Origin: JASEGV01 sp947085405
GTDB lineage: Bacteria; Bacteroidota; Ignavibacteria; UBA10030; BY39
NCBI GenBank assembly: GCA_947085405.1
Contig: CAMTWO010000023.1
Location: 62,001 to 126,000, forward strand
Direction: 5' to 3'
Length of the DNA stretch: 64,000 bases
This document shows, one piece after another, positions 7,730 through 16,634 of the stretch; position 1 is the first letter of the stretch; each line of letters opens with the position of its first letter. A program made the position numbers and the translations under genes. Under the pieces are notes generated by a model. That model saw nothing but the letters and a program-made list of their open reading frames with translations. It was not told the origin of the DNA and searched no databases.

Positions 7730-10700
7730 TATCTTTTACTAACGGTAAGGTGATAATAAATGTGGTCCCTGTATCTTTATTGGTAGTAAATGAAATCGCT
7801 CCACCTAAATCATCAATAGTCTTTTTCACTATAGCTAACCCCAATCCCATTCCATCGGTTTTCGTAGAAAAGTTCGGTTCAAATATTTTATTTTTTATTT
7901 CGTCTGAAATTCCCTGCCCTGTATCGTGAATGTTTATCTGAACATTTTCATCGACTTGCTCTACAGAAATCGATACACTCCCCTGTTCATTCATCGCTTG
8001 AATCGAATTCCTGATGATGTTAATAAAAGCACGCCGTAATTCTTCTTTGTCTGCGTCCACTTTAAACTCATGTTCAGAACTATTAAATTTGAAATTTACA
8101 TTATTGTATTGTTCGAAGAGGTGTGTTGCTTCTTTCAGAATTTTGTTTACTTCACACTTTTCTAATTTCCGTGAAGGCAATCGAGCGAAGTTCGAAAACT
8201 CGGAGGCAATTCTTGTAAGTGTTTCGACCTGTTCAGTAATCATCGACACCGCTTTCTTCAATATATCGTCGAAGTTATCAGCTTTATCTTTAAACGCTTG
8301 TTGAAGATGTTGCACTGCTAATTTTATCGGTGTCAGCGGATTTTTGATTTCGTGAGCAACTTGTTTCGCCATTTCTTTCCAGGCTAATTCTTTTTCGTAT
8401 TTTATTAACTCTTCTCGTTTTTGTCTGATTTCGTCAATCATTTCATTGAAGGTTTGCTCAAGCTTACCAAGCTCGTCGCTGCGTGTGGATGGTATTTTGT
8501 AATCAAAATTACCTTCACCAACCTGAATCGCTGCATCGGTCAACCGGCGAATTGGTTTTGATATTTGTCCCGCGAAAAAGATACCAAGTAAAAAAGCGAT
8601 TAACAGTACTATCGTATAAACTCCTAATAAATACGCGTTCCGTTCTTGTAAATCTTCCTCGATACTCGCCTGATTATAAAGTGTAGGGACTGCAATTATC
8701 CCCACCAATTGATCTTGCTTATTTATTACAGCTTGGTAACCGACTAAATACTCAAAAGTTCCTATCGCTTGCGATTCAACAAAAAATTGCCGCCCTAATA
8801 TTTTAATGTTGTAGTAAGCATCCGGTGAAATTCGTCTATCAATAAGTTCAGCATCAAGCAGCTCCGGTTTACTGCTCGCAATGATTTCACTATTGCTGTA
8901 TAAACTAAAATCTATTCCTGTGCTGACAGCAATTTCGGAAATCAGTTCATCATTTAATAAATAATCGGAATTCAGTGTAAAAGATTTTTTGATATGAGAA
9001 AGGATTACATCGGTTTGTTTTTCTAAATTAGTGCGATTTGTTTCGTTTGCCCGTTGTGTTGCGAACTCACGATTGTAGTAACTTATTACTATAATTGGAA
9101 TTACCGACACTATAATAAAAGCAATCAGTAATTTTGTACGGAAATTGAATTCGAGTTTTCGCTTCCGATAACCAACTATTCCTATCCACAACATAAAATA
9201 AATACTACAACATACTACTAAAAAGAAAAGCAACAATCTTAGAAAATTCAAAACATCTCGAACAACATCACCCCTTTCTCCGCTTAATGCGATATATTTA
9301 TTTGGTTGATCAGTTGATTTTACGTAAACTGTTTCATAATTTTTGCCGTCAACTATTTCTTCAACAAAAAAATTATTTTTGTTTCTCAGCAAAGAATCCG
9401 ACAACGGAATCGAACGGTAAACACTCGCTAATTCACGATTGGATGTATATATTCGCCAGTCATTAATAAATTCAGAATAATATAAATTTTTGTAATATGC
9501 TTTGAAGTCAATTCCCGTGTAGGTTTTTATGATATCATACGAATCGCTCCGAAATAACTCACCCCGCGTGGCTGTAACTTCAATTCGAACACCTCCGGCA
9601 AGCGTTTTATCTTCAAAATATATTGGTGCAAAACCAACATAATGTTTTACAAAGCCTTCCTCTTCTTCCCTTACCATAATTGATCGCGAAGCTGGAATAG
9701 TTGGTTTCTTCTCAGTTGTTTCCATCGAACCAACTTGAAAATTACTTACAATACGATCGTCGCCATTAATAATTGTAATCCGGCAATTGTAACCTTCGCG
9801 ACTTAAAATTGTTTTTGCCCATTCGGTGAAAGCATAATTTTTTAAATCAGCGTTTGTTTTTAAACGATCTGCTGTTTCTTTTGTTGCGATTTGATTTAAT
9901 GCCTCGTCTATCATAAACGCAATCCAGTTATCTACAGGACGAGCAACTTCGCTCGCATACGATTTTAACTTTGAACGCATATCAATTTGTACTGCTGAGA
10001 AAAGAAAATATGCCGCCAGCAAAACAGCACTCAAGCCAAACACGAGTGCATTTTTTTGTGTAATCGCTTTACTTTGTATGATAAATTTTTGTGAGAGAAT
10101 TCCAAGTATTAATAAACCTGATATTATCAAACTTCTTTCGAGGTTAGATGTTAGTGGATTAGGATGGAGGTCACCATAAATAAAACTCGCTGCTATAAAT
10201 ATCCCGAAAACAAACAGCCAGCCGAGGTAATTATTTTTATTCCAATTTAGAGAACGATATGAATAAAGAATTAACAAGGTTGAAAGCAAAACAAAAGATG
10301 CCGAAATCAAAAACAAACATAGATACATTATCAACAATTCGAACGGGGGAAACTCTGGATTGATGTAACTCAAACCTGAATCAAACACCGCACTGTTAAT
10401 TATAGCCGCATATCCGCGTAAGAAGGAAAGAAAAATAAAAGAAAAAAGAATTGCAATAATGTTTAAGTTGTAATTTCGATTAATTGATTTTACAGCATCG
10501 TATCCGATATAAACAATGCCGGTTATTAGAATGATTGAAGTAATCAGCAATTCGCCGATGGATTTTGCAATACCAAATCCGAAATGCGATGCAAAATAAG
10601 AGGGGTCAAATATACTGATTGAAATAAAACCGGTCGGAAAATCGATAGCAAGCCAGAGGAACCTTACAATCCATAAAACTGCGACGGCGATCAACGCCCG

Positions 10701-11552
10701 GTAGAACAATCTTATGCGTGAATGAACAATTTTAAAAGTATAAAATGAAATTAGAAGCGATAAAAAAATAATCAAGAATACTCGCACCGATAAAAAATTC
10801 TGTTTAACCTCATCTATTACTGCCCCTTTTGTATATGCCTGCCGGTAACCATAGCCAAGTATGTTTCCATCAATTGCTTTAAACGGAATTGATATTACCC
10901 CTTTTTCTTCGCTCGCTTTTGACCTGTTTGAAAAATCGAAACTAAGAGGATAATCCAAACTTTGCGTGAATGCTTCCTCAAAAATTTCTGAACTAATGAA
11001 ACGATTACTTAACGGATAATTTACATCGAAAAGTTTCTTAACGAAAACGTACCCTATTGGTAAATCGTTTTTCAATATCGGATGGACGACCAACAGCCAC
11101 GAAAAAATCGAACCTTGCTCAATGTAGGAAAATGGTTTTGGTGAGGTGCGATATAATTTTATATCCGACCCGATACTTTTCGACCATCCCAATAAATATA
11201 ATTCACTATCATAAACTTCGACGCTTCCACCTTTAACGTCAAATATTTTCAGCGATTGAAATAATGCTTGTTCATCTCCTCCCGAAACTGCTTCAACAAC
11301 CGATTCATATTTAGCGATACGGGCAGCTATCGAAGCTGCATCATTCTGAAAATTCTGAAAATGATTTTGTGATTGTGAAACTAACAGTGCTGTTTTTTCT
11401 TTTGAGATTGTTTCCCAATTAATCTTAATTGATTTGACGAAAAAAATTTCGACCAGAAAAGATAGAGCAATTATCAACAAAATAAAAAAGACGATATAAA
11501 AAAATCGTCTTTTAACAAGTTGCTTATAAAAATTAGAAATTAAGTTGAGCAT
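7722..11552 (-). CDS. Very large membrane sensor histidine kinase, NtrY-like
   Basis: At 1276 residues this is unusually large for a histidine kinase. The order is: one N-terminal membrane segment (about 15-37); an extracytoplasmic region to about 250; a block of some eight to nine membrane helices (about 255-530) that includes RSLNWNKN-type loops; a second extracytoplasmic region; another two membrane spans (about 765-835); a third sensor region; a final membrane segment; then HAMP (ISKPIRRLTDAAIQVGEG), HisKA with VAHEIKNPLTPIKLAVQ, and a HATPase with DTGQGISDEIKNKIFEPNF and GMGLGLAIVKKTIDDLGG. The H-box wording is that of NtrY-type kinases. No response regulator gene is adjacent. It overlaps pgeF by 8 bp. 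The ligand is unknown. Confidence 0.9.
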   Translation of the reverse strand: MLNLISNFYKQLVKRRFFYIVFFILLIIALSFLVEIFFVKSIKINWETISKEKTALLVSQSQNHFQNFQNDAASIAARIAKYESVVEAVSGGDEQALFQSLKIFDVKGGSVEVYDSELYLLGWSKSIGSDIKLYRTSPKPFSYIEQGSIFSWLLVVHPILKNDLPIGYVFVKKLFDVNYPLSNRFISSEIFEEAFTQSLDYPLSFDFSNRSKASEEKGVISIPFKAIDGNILGYGYRQAYTKGAVIDEVKQNFLSVRVFLIIFLSLLISFYTFKIVHSRIRLFYRALIAVAVLWIVRFLWLAIDFPTGFISISIFDPSYFASHFGFGIAKSIGELLITSIILITGIVYIGYDAVKSINRNYNLNIIAILFSFIFLSFLRGYAAIINSAVFDSGLSYINPEFPPFELLIMYLCLFLISASFVLLSTLLILYSYRSLNWNKNNYLGWLFVFGIFIAASFIYGDLHPNPLTSNLERSLIISGLLILGILSQKFIIQSKAITQKNALVFGLSAVLLAAYFLFSAVQIDMRSKLKSYASEVARPVDNWIAFMIDEALNQIATKETADRLKTNADLKNYAFTEWAKTILSREGYNCRITIINGDDRIVSNFQVGSMETTEKKPTIPASRSIMVREEEEGFVKHYVGFAPIYFEDKTLAGGVRIEVTATRGELFRSDSYDIIKTYTGIDFKAYYKNLYYSEFINDWRIYTSNRELASVYRSIPLSDSLLRNKNNFFVEEIVDGKNYETVYVKSTDQPNKYIALSGERGDVVRDVLNFLRLLLFFLVVCCSIYFMLWIGIVGYRKRKLEFNFRTKLLIAFIIVSVIPIIVISYYNREFATQRANETNRTNLEKQTDVILSHIKKSFTLNSDYLLNDELISEIAVSTGIDFSLYSNSEIIASSKPELLDAELIDRRISPDAYYNIKILGRQFFVESQAIGTFEYLVGYQAVINKQDQLVGIIAVPTLYNQASIEEDLQERNAYLLGVYTIVLLIAFLLGIFFAGQISKPIRRLTDAAIQVGEGNFDYKIPSTRSDELGKLEQTFNEMIDEIRQKREELIKYEKELAWKEMAKQVAHEIKNPLTPIKLAVQHLQQAFKDKADNFDDILKKAVSMITEQVETLTRIASEFSNFARLPSRKLEKCEVNKILKEATHLFEQYNNVNFKFNSSEHEFKVDADKEELRRAFINIIRNSIQAMNEQGSVSISVEQVDENVQINIHDTGQGISDEIKNKIFEPNFSTKTDGMGLGLAIVKKTIDDLGGAISFTTNKDTGTTFIITLPLVKDNE

Positions 11553-11558
11553 CGGGAA

Positions 11559-11978
11559 TTAATAAAAATTAATCTTATCAATCACCCATTTACCGTTTGA
11601 TTTAGAGAGAGCTGCATATACCTGCACACTTTCGCGGTTACCTTTAATCCGGAATAAAGCGCGTCCGGTTGCAAAAGGAATTTCGTCAGCGAATCCGTAA
11701 GTAGTAAACGAGAAACCGAGCGGCTTGCGTGCTGTTAGAAAATTCTTGATGACGTAATATGCCTGACTACTACTGAAATAACCGCTCTCGCCGCCGCGTA
11801 TGCTTACGTAAACCTGCTTTGCAAAATAGTCTGCGAACCTATCGATATCGCCTGCATCAACACCCGATTCAATGGCATTAAAAATTTCCCGATTTAATTC
11901 CTGTCCAACTTCCTGTGCCTTGAGGTTCAATGCGATTAGAGTTAGCAGTATGAGCGATATGTGTATAATTTGTTTCAT
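11559..11978 (-). CDS. DUF4783 domain secreted protein
   Basis: This 139-residue protein has a cleavable signal peptide ending near LNLKAQ, followed by a single SnoaL/NTF2-like fold of the DUF4783 type. Recognisable parts are a helix IFNAIESGVDAGDIDRFADYF, a YYVIKNFL helix and a final strand KWVIDKINFY. DUF4783 proteins are small periplasmic proteins typical of Bacteroidota and relatives, and their function is unknown. It lies 6 bp upstream of the large histidine kinase and is probably in the same transcript. The call is by pattern only. Confidence 0.8.
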   Translation of the reverse strand: MKQIIHISLILLTLIALNLKAQEVGQELNREIFNAIESGVDAGDIDRFADYFAKQVYVSIRGGESGYFSSSQAYYVIKNFLTARKPLGFSFTTYGFADEIPFATGRALFRIKGNRESVQVYAALSKSNGKWVIDKINFY

Positions 11979-12015
11979 CTTTGCTGTGTAAAAATAAAGG
12001 ATAAATGCTTAAAAG

Positions 12016-12825
12016 TCAATTCCTTCCTTCGGCGCCTGGTCCTAATTTTAATTCCAACCGACCTTCAACAACATTTCGCTTTAAGTATGGATTCCCTTTT
12101 TGCAACTGATACGACCAATCAAAGACAGCTCTTGTAGATGAAATAGATACAACTCGAAACTTCGCATAATGGTCGTCGTTAGTCCATACAACATAAGTTC
12201 TACCGACGCGCAGGATTACATCTTTAGTTGGCGACCAACCGCTTGATGGAGCTTTTGTAATTTCGTAAAGCGAATTAGTTGTACCCATATCTTTGATATC
12301 TGTATCATTCCAAACATTCATATAATATTCGCCGTTGTAATATTCGAAAAATATATCGGTGTATGTATCATTATACTGACCGATTGAATAGGTTGCAAAA
12401 TCGTAACCGGCTGTCGAAGGACGAGTCCGGTAATCGTTTATTGACACTCCGAATCCTTCAGGGCGGGGCGTAGCAAATGCAAATGCATCGCTCAATTCGC
12501 TTTCGTTATTTGCATAATCGTATGCTGAAACAGCATAGTAATATGTTGTTCCGTTGCGGGCACCTTTGTCGTCAAAGTAATTTCCACCGGTCGTTCCAAT
12601 CAATTCATACCGTCCGCTGTAAGAATAACTTACCCAAATTTTATAACCAGCCACGTCGCGCTCGGGACTATGATTCCAATCTAAATACACTTTATTATCT
12701 CTCGCTTCTGCATACAAGCCCAACGGTCGTGATGGTGGTGTTGTGTCGGGGGCTTCAACATCAATATAGCAGCCGCTTAATAAACTTACTGCAATTCCTG
12801 CGATTAAAAATTTTAGTCTTTTCAT
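12016..12825 (-). CDS. Fibronectin type III domain lipoprotein
   Basis: This 269-residue exported lipoprotein has a lipobox LLSGC with Cys at about residue 19, then an Asp/Pro-rich linker. One fibronectin type III domain spans roughly residues 33-120, marked by PSRPLGLYAEARDNKVYLDWN and GTTYYYAVSAYDYANNES. The C-terminal half (about 125-265) is Tyr- and Trp-rich and beta-strand-like, and I do not recognise it. The likely location is the outer membrane or cell surface, with a binding or structural role. It precedes the DUF4783 gene by 37 bp in the same direction. Confidence 0.75.
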   Translation of the reverse strand: MKRLKFLIAGIAVSLLSGCYIDVEAPDTTPPSRPLGLYAEARDNKVYLDWNHSPERDVAGYKIWVSYSYSGRYELIGTTGGNYFDDKGARNGTTYYYAVSAYDYANNESELSDAFAFATPRPEGFGVSINDYRTRPSTAGYDFATYSIGQYNDTYTDIFFEYYNGEYYMNVWNDTDIKDMGTTNSLYEITKAPSSGWSPTKDVILRVGRTYVVWTNDDHYAKFRVVSISSTRAVFDWSYQLQKGNPYLKRNVVEGRLELKLGPGAEGRN

Positions 12826-12972
12826 TTTCGAATCCTTTCATATTAATGTGCTGTGAACAGAACTTCCAAATCCTGTGCCAGCACAGAAAACTCTCGAAAA
12901 CTTATGAAATTTTCATTGTAAGAAACTTGAAAAATAGGTTTATGTATTAAAATTTAGACACCTGTAAATTTT

Positions 12973-14256
12973 TCAATCCGAAAAATGTACTCTTCCATTG
13001 TTTATGATAGCAAAACATTTTCCAATCAAAGCTCTCCCATCGAAAGGTGTGTTTTTTGATTTTGATTTGAATTTCTGTGCATCCACCTTCCATTGTTTTT
13101 GAATATCAAGAATTGTAAAGTTTGCTTTCTCACCGACTTTAATTTTTATAGAAGGTAAGCTTAATATTTTTCTTGGATTGATTGAAAATTTTTCAATCAA
13201 CTGATTGATTGATAATATTTTGGGAATTACCAATTCAGTAATTGCTAACCCTATTGCTGTTTCTAATCCAACTATTCCAAAAGGTGCTTCTAAGAATTCA
13301 ACTTCTTTTTCATCAAACGAATGCGGTGCGTGGTCGGATGCGATTACATCGATAGTTCCATCACGCAATCCTTCTTTGATTGCATCAACATCGGCTTTCG
13401 TTCGCAGAGGTGGATTCATTTTTGTGTTGGTATCGAAAGTTCGGACAGCTTCATCAGTGAGCGTGAAATGATGAGGTGTAACTTCGCAAGTAACCGGAAG
13501 ATTTTTCTTTTTCGCCTGCCTGATTATTTCAACCGATCCTGCAGTGCTGATATGAGCGGCATGATAAGATGCGCCAACATACTTAGCAATTCGAATATCC
13601 CTGTCTATCATAATTTCTTCGGCAATTGAAGGTATCGGTGGTAAACCGAGCGATGTCGATACAAGTCCTTCGTTCATCACGCCCCCCCTTGCAAGTGAGC
13701 GGTCTTCGGGATGTTGGATTATAATTTTACCGAGCATATTCGAGTATTCTAAAGCACGACGCATTATTTCCGGATTTTCAATCGGTGAACCATCATCCGA
13801 AAAGGCAACTGCACCCGCTTCAACAAGTTCTATCATCGGCGATAGTTCTTTCCCTTCACGACGTTTAGTGGCTGCTGCAATAGGGTAAACATCGACTAAA
13901 CCGTTCAAAGTTTTTTCTGATTTTTCTTTAATGAATTTTACCACTGAAGCATCATCAATCGGCGGGTTGGTATTAGGCATACAGCAAACCGCTGTAAAAC
14001 CTCCGGCTGCGGCAGCATCTAATCCTGTTTCAATTGTTTCCTTGTGCTCATAACCCGGTTCACGTAAATGAACGTGCATATCAATAAAGCCGGGTGCTAC
14101 AATTTTTCCATCCAAAACATATTCCTGAACATTTCCACTCGCTGCAATCTTTTGTGCAATTTTTTCAATGATTCCATCAACTATTAAAATGTCGGCAACC
14201 TGATCAATGTTTTCAGATGGTTCGATTATACGGGCATTCTTCAGTAAGATTTTCAT
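12973..14256 (-). CDS. pyrC: Dihydroorotase (class I)
   Basis: This 427-residue zinc amidohydrolase converts N-carbamoyl-aspartate to dihydroorotate in pyrimidine synthesis. The metal-binding DMHVHLREPGYEHKETI segment lies at about residues 58-74. The second blocks are YHAAHIST and VTCEVTPHHFTLTD, and ASDHAPHSFDEKE holds the catalytic Asp. Length and motifs are those of class I (PyrC/PyrX type) enzymes; an active-site lysine for carbamylation is not obvious, as in some members. It is the third gene of pyrR-pyrB-pyrC, 17 bp after pyrB. That context argues against a hydantoinase role in the nearby purine island. Confidence 0.93.
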   Translation of the reverse strand: MKILLKNARIIEPSENIDQVADILIVDGIIEKIAQKIAASGNVQEYVLDGKIVAPGFIDMHVHLREPGYEHKETIETGLDAAAAGGFTAVCCMPNTNPPIDDASVVKFIKEKSEKTLNGLVDVYPIAAATKRREGKELSPMIELVEAGAVAFSDDGSPIENPEIMRRALEYSNMLGKIIIQHPEDRSLARGGVMNEGLVSTSLGLPPIPSIAEEIMIDRDIRIAKYVGASYHAAHISTAGSVEIIRQAKKKNLPVTCEVTPHHFTLTDEAVRTFDTNTKMNPPLRTKADVDAIKEGLRDGTIDVIASDHAPHSFDEKEVEFLEAPFGIVGLETAIGLAITELVIPKILSINQLIEKFSINPRKILSLPSIKIKVGEKANFTILDIQKQWKVDAQKFKSKSKNTPFDGRALIGKCFAIINNGRVHFSD

Positions 14257-14273
14257 TTCTGTTCCTTATAAAT

Positions 14274-15194
14274 TTAGTTTCCAGTTCCGAGTAAATAAAG
14301 CACAGCCATCCTGACAGCAACGCCATTCAGCACTTGTTGCAAAATTACGCTTTGTTCCCCGTCAGCAACATCAGCAGAAATTTCAACGTCGCGATTTATT
14401 GGACCGGGATGCATAATCGTGATAGGTTTTTTTGATCTCAACAATCTTTCTTTTGTAATCCCAAAATAATTATGATATTCACGAGTCGATGGTAAAAACG
14501 AACGGTCTTGCCTTTCAAGCTGAATACGCAGTACATTCAAGATATCCGCATCTCTAATAGCATCATCAATATTATGGTAAACTTTTACACCTAATTTTTG
14601 TATGTCCTTCGGAATCAGAGTGGTCGGACCGCAAACCGAAACATTGGCACCCATTGTTTGCATTCCGTAAATATTTGAGAGAGCAACGCGGCTATGCGAA
14701 ATATCCCCCACAATACAAACGTTTAAACCCTCCAACTTTCCAAACTTTTCGCGGATGGTGTACATATCGAGCAATGCTTGAGTTGGGTGTTCGTGAGTTC
14801 CGTCGCCGGCATTTATGATGTTTGCGTTCATCACACGACTTAAAAAGAGAGCTGCACCGGGCGATGAATGGCGAACAACAACCATATCAATTTTCATAGC
14901 TTCAATGTTGCGGGCTGTATCTTTCAGAGTTTCACCTTTTGCAACACTACTTCCGGCAACCGAAAAATTTACAACATCAGCCGAAAGGCGTCGCTCGGCA
15001 AGCTCAAATGAAATTCGTGTGCGTGTTGAACTTTCAAAAAATAAATTTACTATTGTTTTCCCCTGAAGTGTGGGAACTTTCTTGATTGGTCGCTCTAATA
15101 CTTCACGAAAGTTTGTTGCGGTATCTAATACCAATTGTATGTCGTCTCTCGAAACTCCTTCGAGTCCAAGTAAATGTCTGCTTTGTAAAGGCAT
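14274..15194 (-). CDS. pyrB: Aspartate carbamoyltransferase catalytic subunit
   Basis: This 306-residue enzyme catalyses the committed step of pyrimidine synthesis. Carbamoyl-phosphate-binding FFESSTRTRISFE is near residue 52, followed by HPTQALLDMYTI and the C-terminal MHPGPINRDVEI, which contributes to the Asp site. Length is normal for the catalytic chain. There is no pyrI regulatory subunit nearby, as expected for an operon controlled through PyrR. It lies between pyrR (30 bp upstream) and pyrC. Confidence 0.97.
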   Translation of the reverse strand: MPLQSRHLLGLEGVSRDDIQLVLDTATNFREVLERPIKKVPTLQGKTIVNLFFESSTRTRISFELAERRLSADVVNFSVAGSSVAKGETLKDTARNIEAMKIDMVVVRHSSPGAALFLSRVMNANIINAGDGTHEHPTQALLDMYTIREKFGKLEGLNVCIVGDISHSRVALSNIYGMQTMGANVSVCGPTTLIPKDIQKLGVKVYHNIDDAIRDADILNVLRIQLERQDRSFLPSTREYHNYFGITKERLLRSKKPITIMHPGPINRDVEISADVADGEQSVILQQVLNGVAVRMAVLYLLGTGN

Positions 15195-15224
15195 TGTTGT
15201 TCCTATTTTTTTAATTTCGAATAA

Positions 15225-15764
15225 TCAAACCTTCTCGATTAATAAAACACTATCTTCACCATCAACTTCTTTCAACCGCACTTGGATTTCCTGGTTATCA
15301 GATGTGGGCACGTTCTTTCCAACGAAGTCGGCTCTTATCGGTAATTCTCTATGTCCTCTGTCTATCAAAACTGCAAGCTGAATTGTTTTCGGGCGTCCCA
15401 AATCCATCAATTGATCCAATGCCGCACGAATTGTCCTGCCAGTAAAAAGAACATCATCAACTAATACAATATTTTTATCAGTAACATCGAACGCAATATC
15501 AGTCCCCTTCAAAATTGGCTGCTTGAGTTTTGCGCGCAAGTCGTCCCGGTACAACGTTATATCTAACATACCGATAAGCAATTCTTTTTTTTCGATACTC
15601 GTTATACGTTCAGCTAAACGTTTGGCAATAAACTCGCCTCGAGTTTTAATTCCCACCAGAGCAATCGATTCGATTCCTTTGTTGTGCTCAATTATTTCGT
15701 GCGCCAGGCGGGTTAGTGTCCGCTGCATTCCAAGTTCATCAATGAGTTTCGGTTTTGTTTTCAT
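15225..15764 (-). CDS. pyrR: Bifunctional pyr operon regulator / uracil phosphoribosyltransferase PyrR
   Basis: This 179-residue type I phosphoribosyltransferase fold carries the PRPP loop VLVDDVLFTGRTIRAALD at about residues 96-113. The start MKTKPKLIDELGMQRTLTRLAHEI fits the family N-terminus, so the first ATG was kept. PyrR binds UMP/UTP and a specific stem-loop in pyr mRNA, promoting terminator formation, and also has weak UPRT activity. It heads pyrR-pyrB-pyrC. A terminator-like hairpin lies directly upstream (15784-15812), consistent with attenuation, although the tRNA gene further upstream offers a competing explanation. Confidence 0.95.
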   Translation of the reverse strand: MKTKPKLIDELGMQRTLTRLAHEIIEHNKGIESIALVGIKTRGEFIAKRLAERITSIEKKELLIGMLDITLYRDDLRAKLKQPILKGTDIAFDVTDKNIVLVDDVLFTGRTIRAALDQLMDLGRPKTIQLAVLIDRGHRELPIRADFVGKNVPTSDNQEIQVRLKEVDGEDSVLLIEKV

Positions 15765-15769
15765 ATCCT

Positions 15770-15812
15770 CTTAAAAATAAAATGCCTCAATCTCCGCAAT
15801 CGGAACTGAGGC
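15770..15812 (-). terminator. Hairpin plus T-tract between tRNA-Val and pyrR
   Basis: On the minus strand GCCTCA and TGAGGC (15807-15812 and 15784-15789) form the base of a hairpin with an internal TCCG-ATTG-CGGA stem. It is followed by ATTTTATTTTT and then the pyrR start about 6 bp later. This is a good intrinsic terminator. It could end the tRNA-Val transcript or act as the PyrR-controlled attenuator. A canonical PyrR-binding loop is not clearly recognisable. Confidence 0.6.
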
Positions 15813-15884
15813 GTGTTCAGAATTTTGTTATTTGATTTTTTCATACTTTCCTTTCCTATCTCACTGAATAGGTTTAAAGGTTAG

Positions 15885-15958
<74 letters not shown>

Positions 15959-15972
15959 ATTGTGCTGTCAGG

Positions 15973-16090
15973 CGGATGTGAACCGTGCGCTCCCCGCCCG
16001 ACCAACAAATTTACAGCGTTATATTCGGTCGTTCGCCAGCCCGACAAAGCCGTTCTGGCGGGGGCGGGTAACCAGCTGAGCTAACCACCC
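15973..16090 (-). pseudogene. tRNA-Val copy interrupted by a 76-bp palindromic element
   Basis: Reading the minus strand from 16090, the first 22 bases (GGGTGGTTAGCTCAGCTGGTTA) match the intact tRNA-Val apart from one base in the D-loop. A 76-bp GC-rich insert (15993-16068) follows, and then 20 bases (15973-15992) that again match exactly the D-stem/anticodon region of the intact gene. The T-arm and 3' acceptor strand are absent; 14 bases later the intact tRNA begins. The insert has complementary ends (CCCGCC/GGCGGG) and an internal CGCCAG/CTGGCG hairpin. It cannot fold as a functional tRNA. Confidence 0.85.
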
Positions 16091-16177
16091 AAATTTTTCT
16101 GTGTAAATTTATAGAAATTATACCCGAAAGGCAAATATTTGAAAGACAATTATTAAATACATATATTAAATCAAAAA

Positions 16178-16624
16178 ATGGAAACACGTATATTAAAACC
16201 ACATAAGAAGATAGCCCTTGTTGCACACGACAACAAAAAAAATGATTTGATAGAATGGGCGCGATTTAACAGAGGACTACTCGCGGAACATAAACTATTT
16301 GCAACAGGAACAACCGGGCGATTATTAGAAAATGAACTCAATTTAGAAATTGTAAAATTAGAAAGCGGTCCGCTCGGCGGCGACCAGCAAATCGGCGCCA
16401 AGATAGTTGAAGGTGAAATCGATTTCTTGATTTTCTTTTGGGACCCGCTCGAATCACTCTCGCACGACCCTGATATAAAAGCCCTTCTGCGACTAACCGT
16501 CGTTTGGAATATACCGGTCGCCTGCAATCGCGCAACAGCCGATTTCATAATTTCGTCGCCTCTGATGTCGAACGAGTATGAAAGAACAATGCCCATATAT
16601 GAAGATTATAAAAAAAGGATGTAA
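16178..16624 (+). CDS. mgsA: Methylglyoxal synthase
   Basis: This 148-residue enzyme converts dihydroxyacetone phosphate to methylglyoxal and phosphate, a bypass that relieves sugar-phosphate stress. Diagnostic blocks are KIALVAHDNKKNDLIEWA, LFATGTTGRLLE, SGPLGGDQQIGAKI with the catalytic Asp/Gly pocket, and FFWDPLESLSHDPDIKALLR. Length is normal. It lies 10 bp upstream of asnA, and the two are probably co-transcribed; no functional link between them is evident. Confidence 0.96.
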   Translation: METRILKPHKKIALVAHDNKKNDLIEWARFNRGLLAEHKLFATGTTGRLLENELNLEIVKLESGPLGGDQQIGAKIVEGEIDFLIFFWDPLESLSHDPDIKALLRLTVVWNIPVACNRATADFIISSPLMSNEYERTMPIYEDYKKRM

Positions 16625-16634
16625 TCACTAACCT

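Noticed and set aside
12973..14256. HyuA/hydantoinase belonging to the purine island
   Set aside because: It sits in a pyrR-pyrB-pyrC operon 8 kb away and has class I dihydroorotase motifs.
16011..16226. Minus-strand frame across the broken tRNA
   Set aside because: It reads through tRNA and palindrome sequence and has no protein-like pattern.
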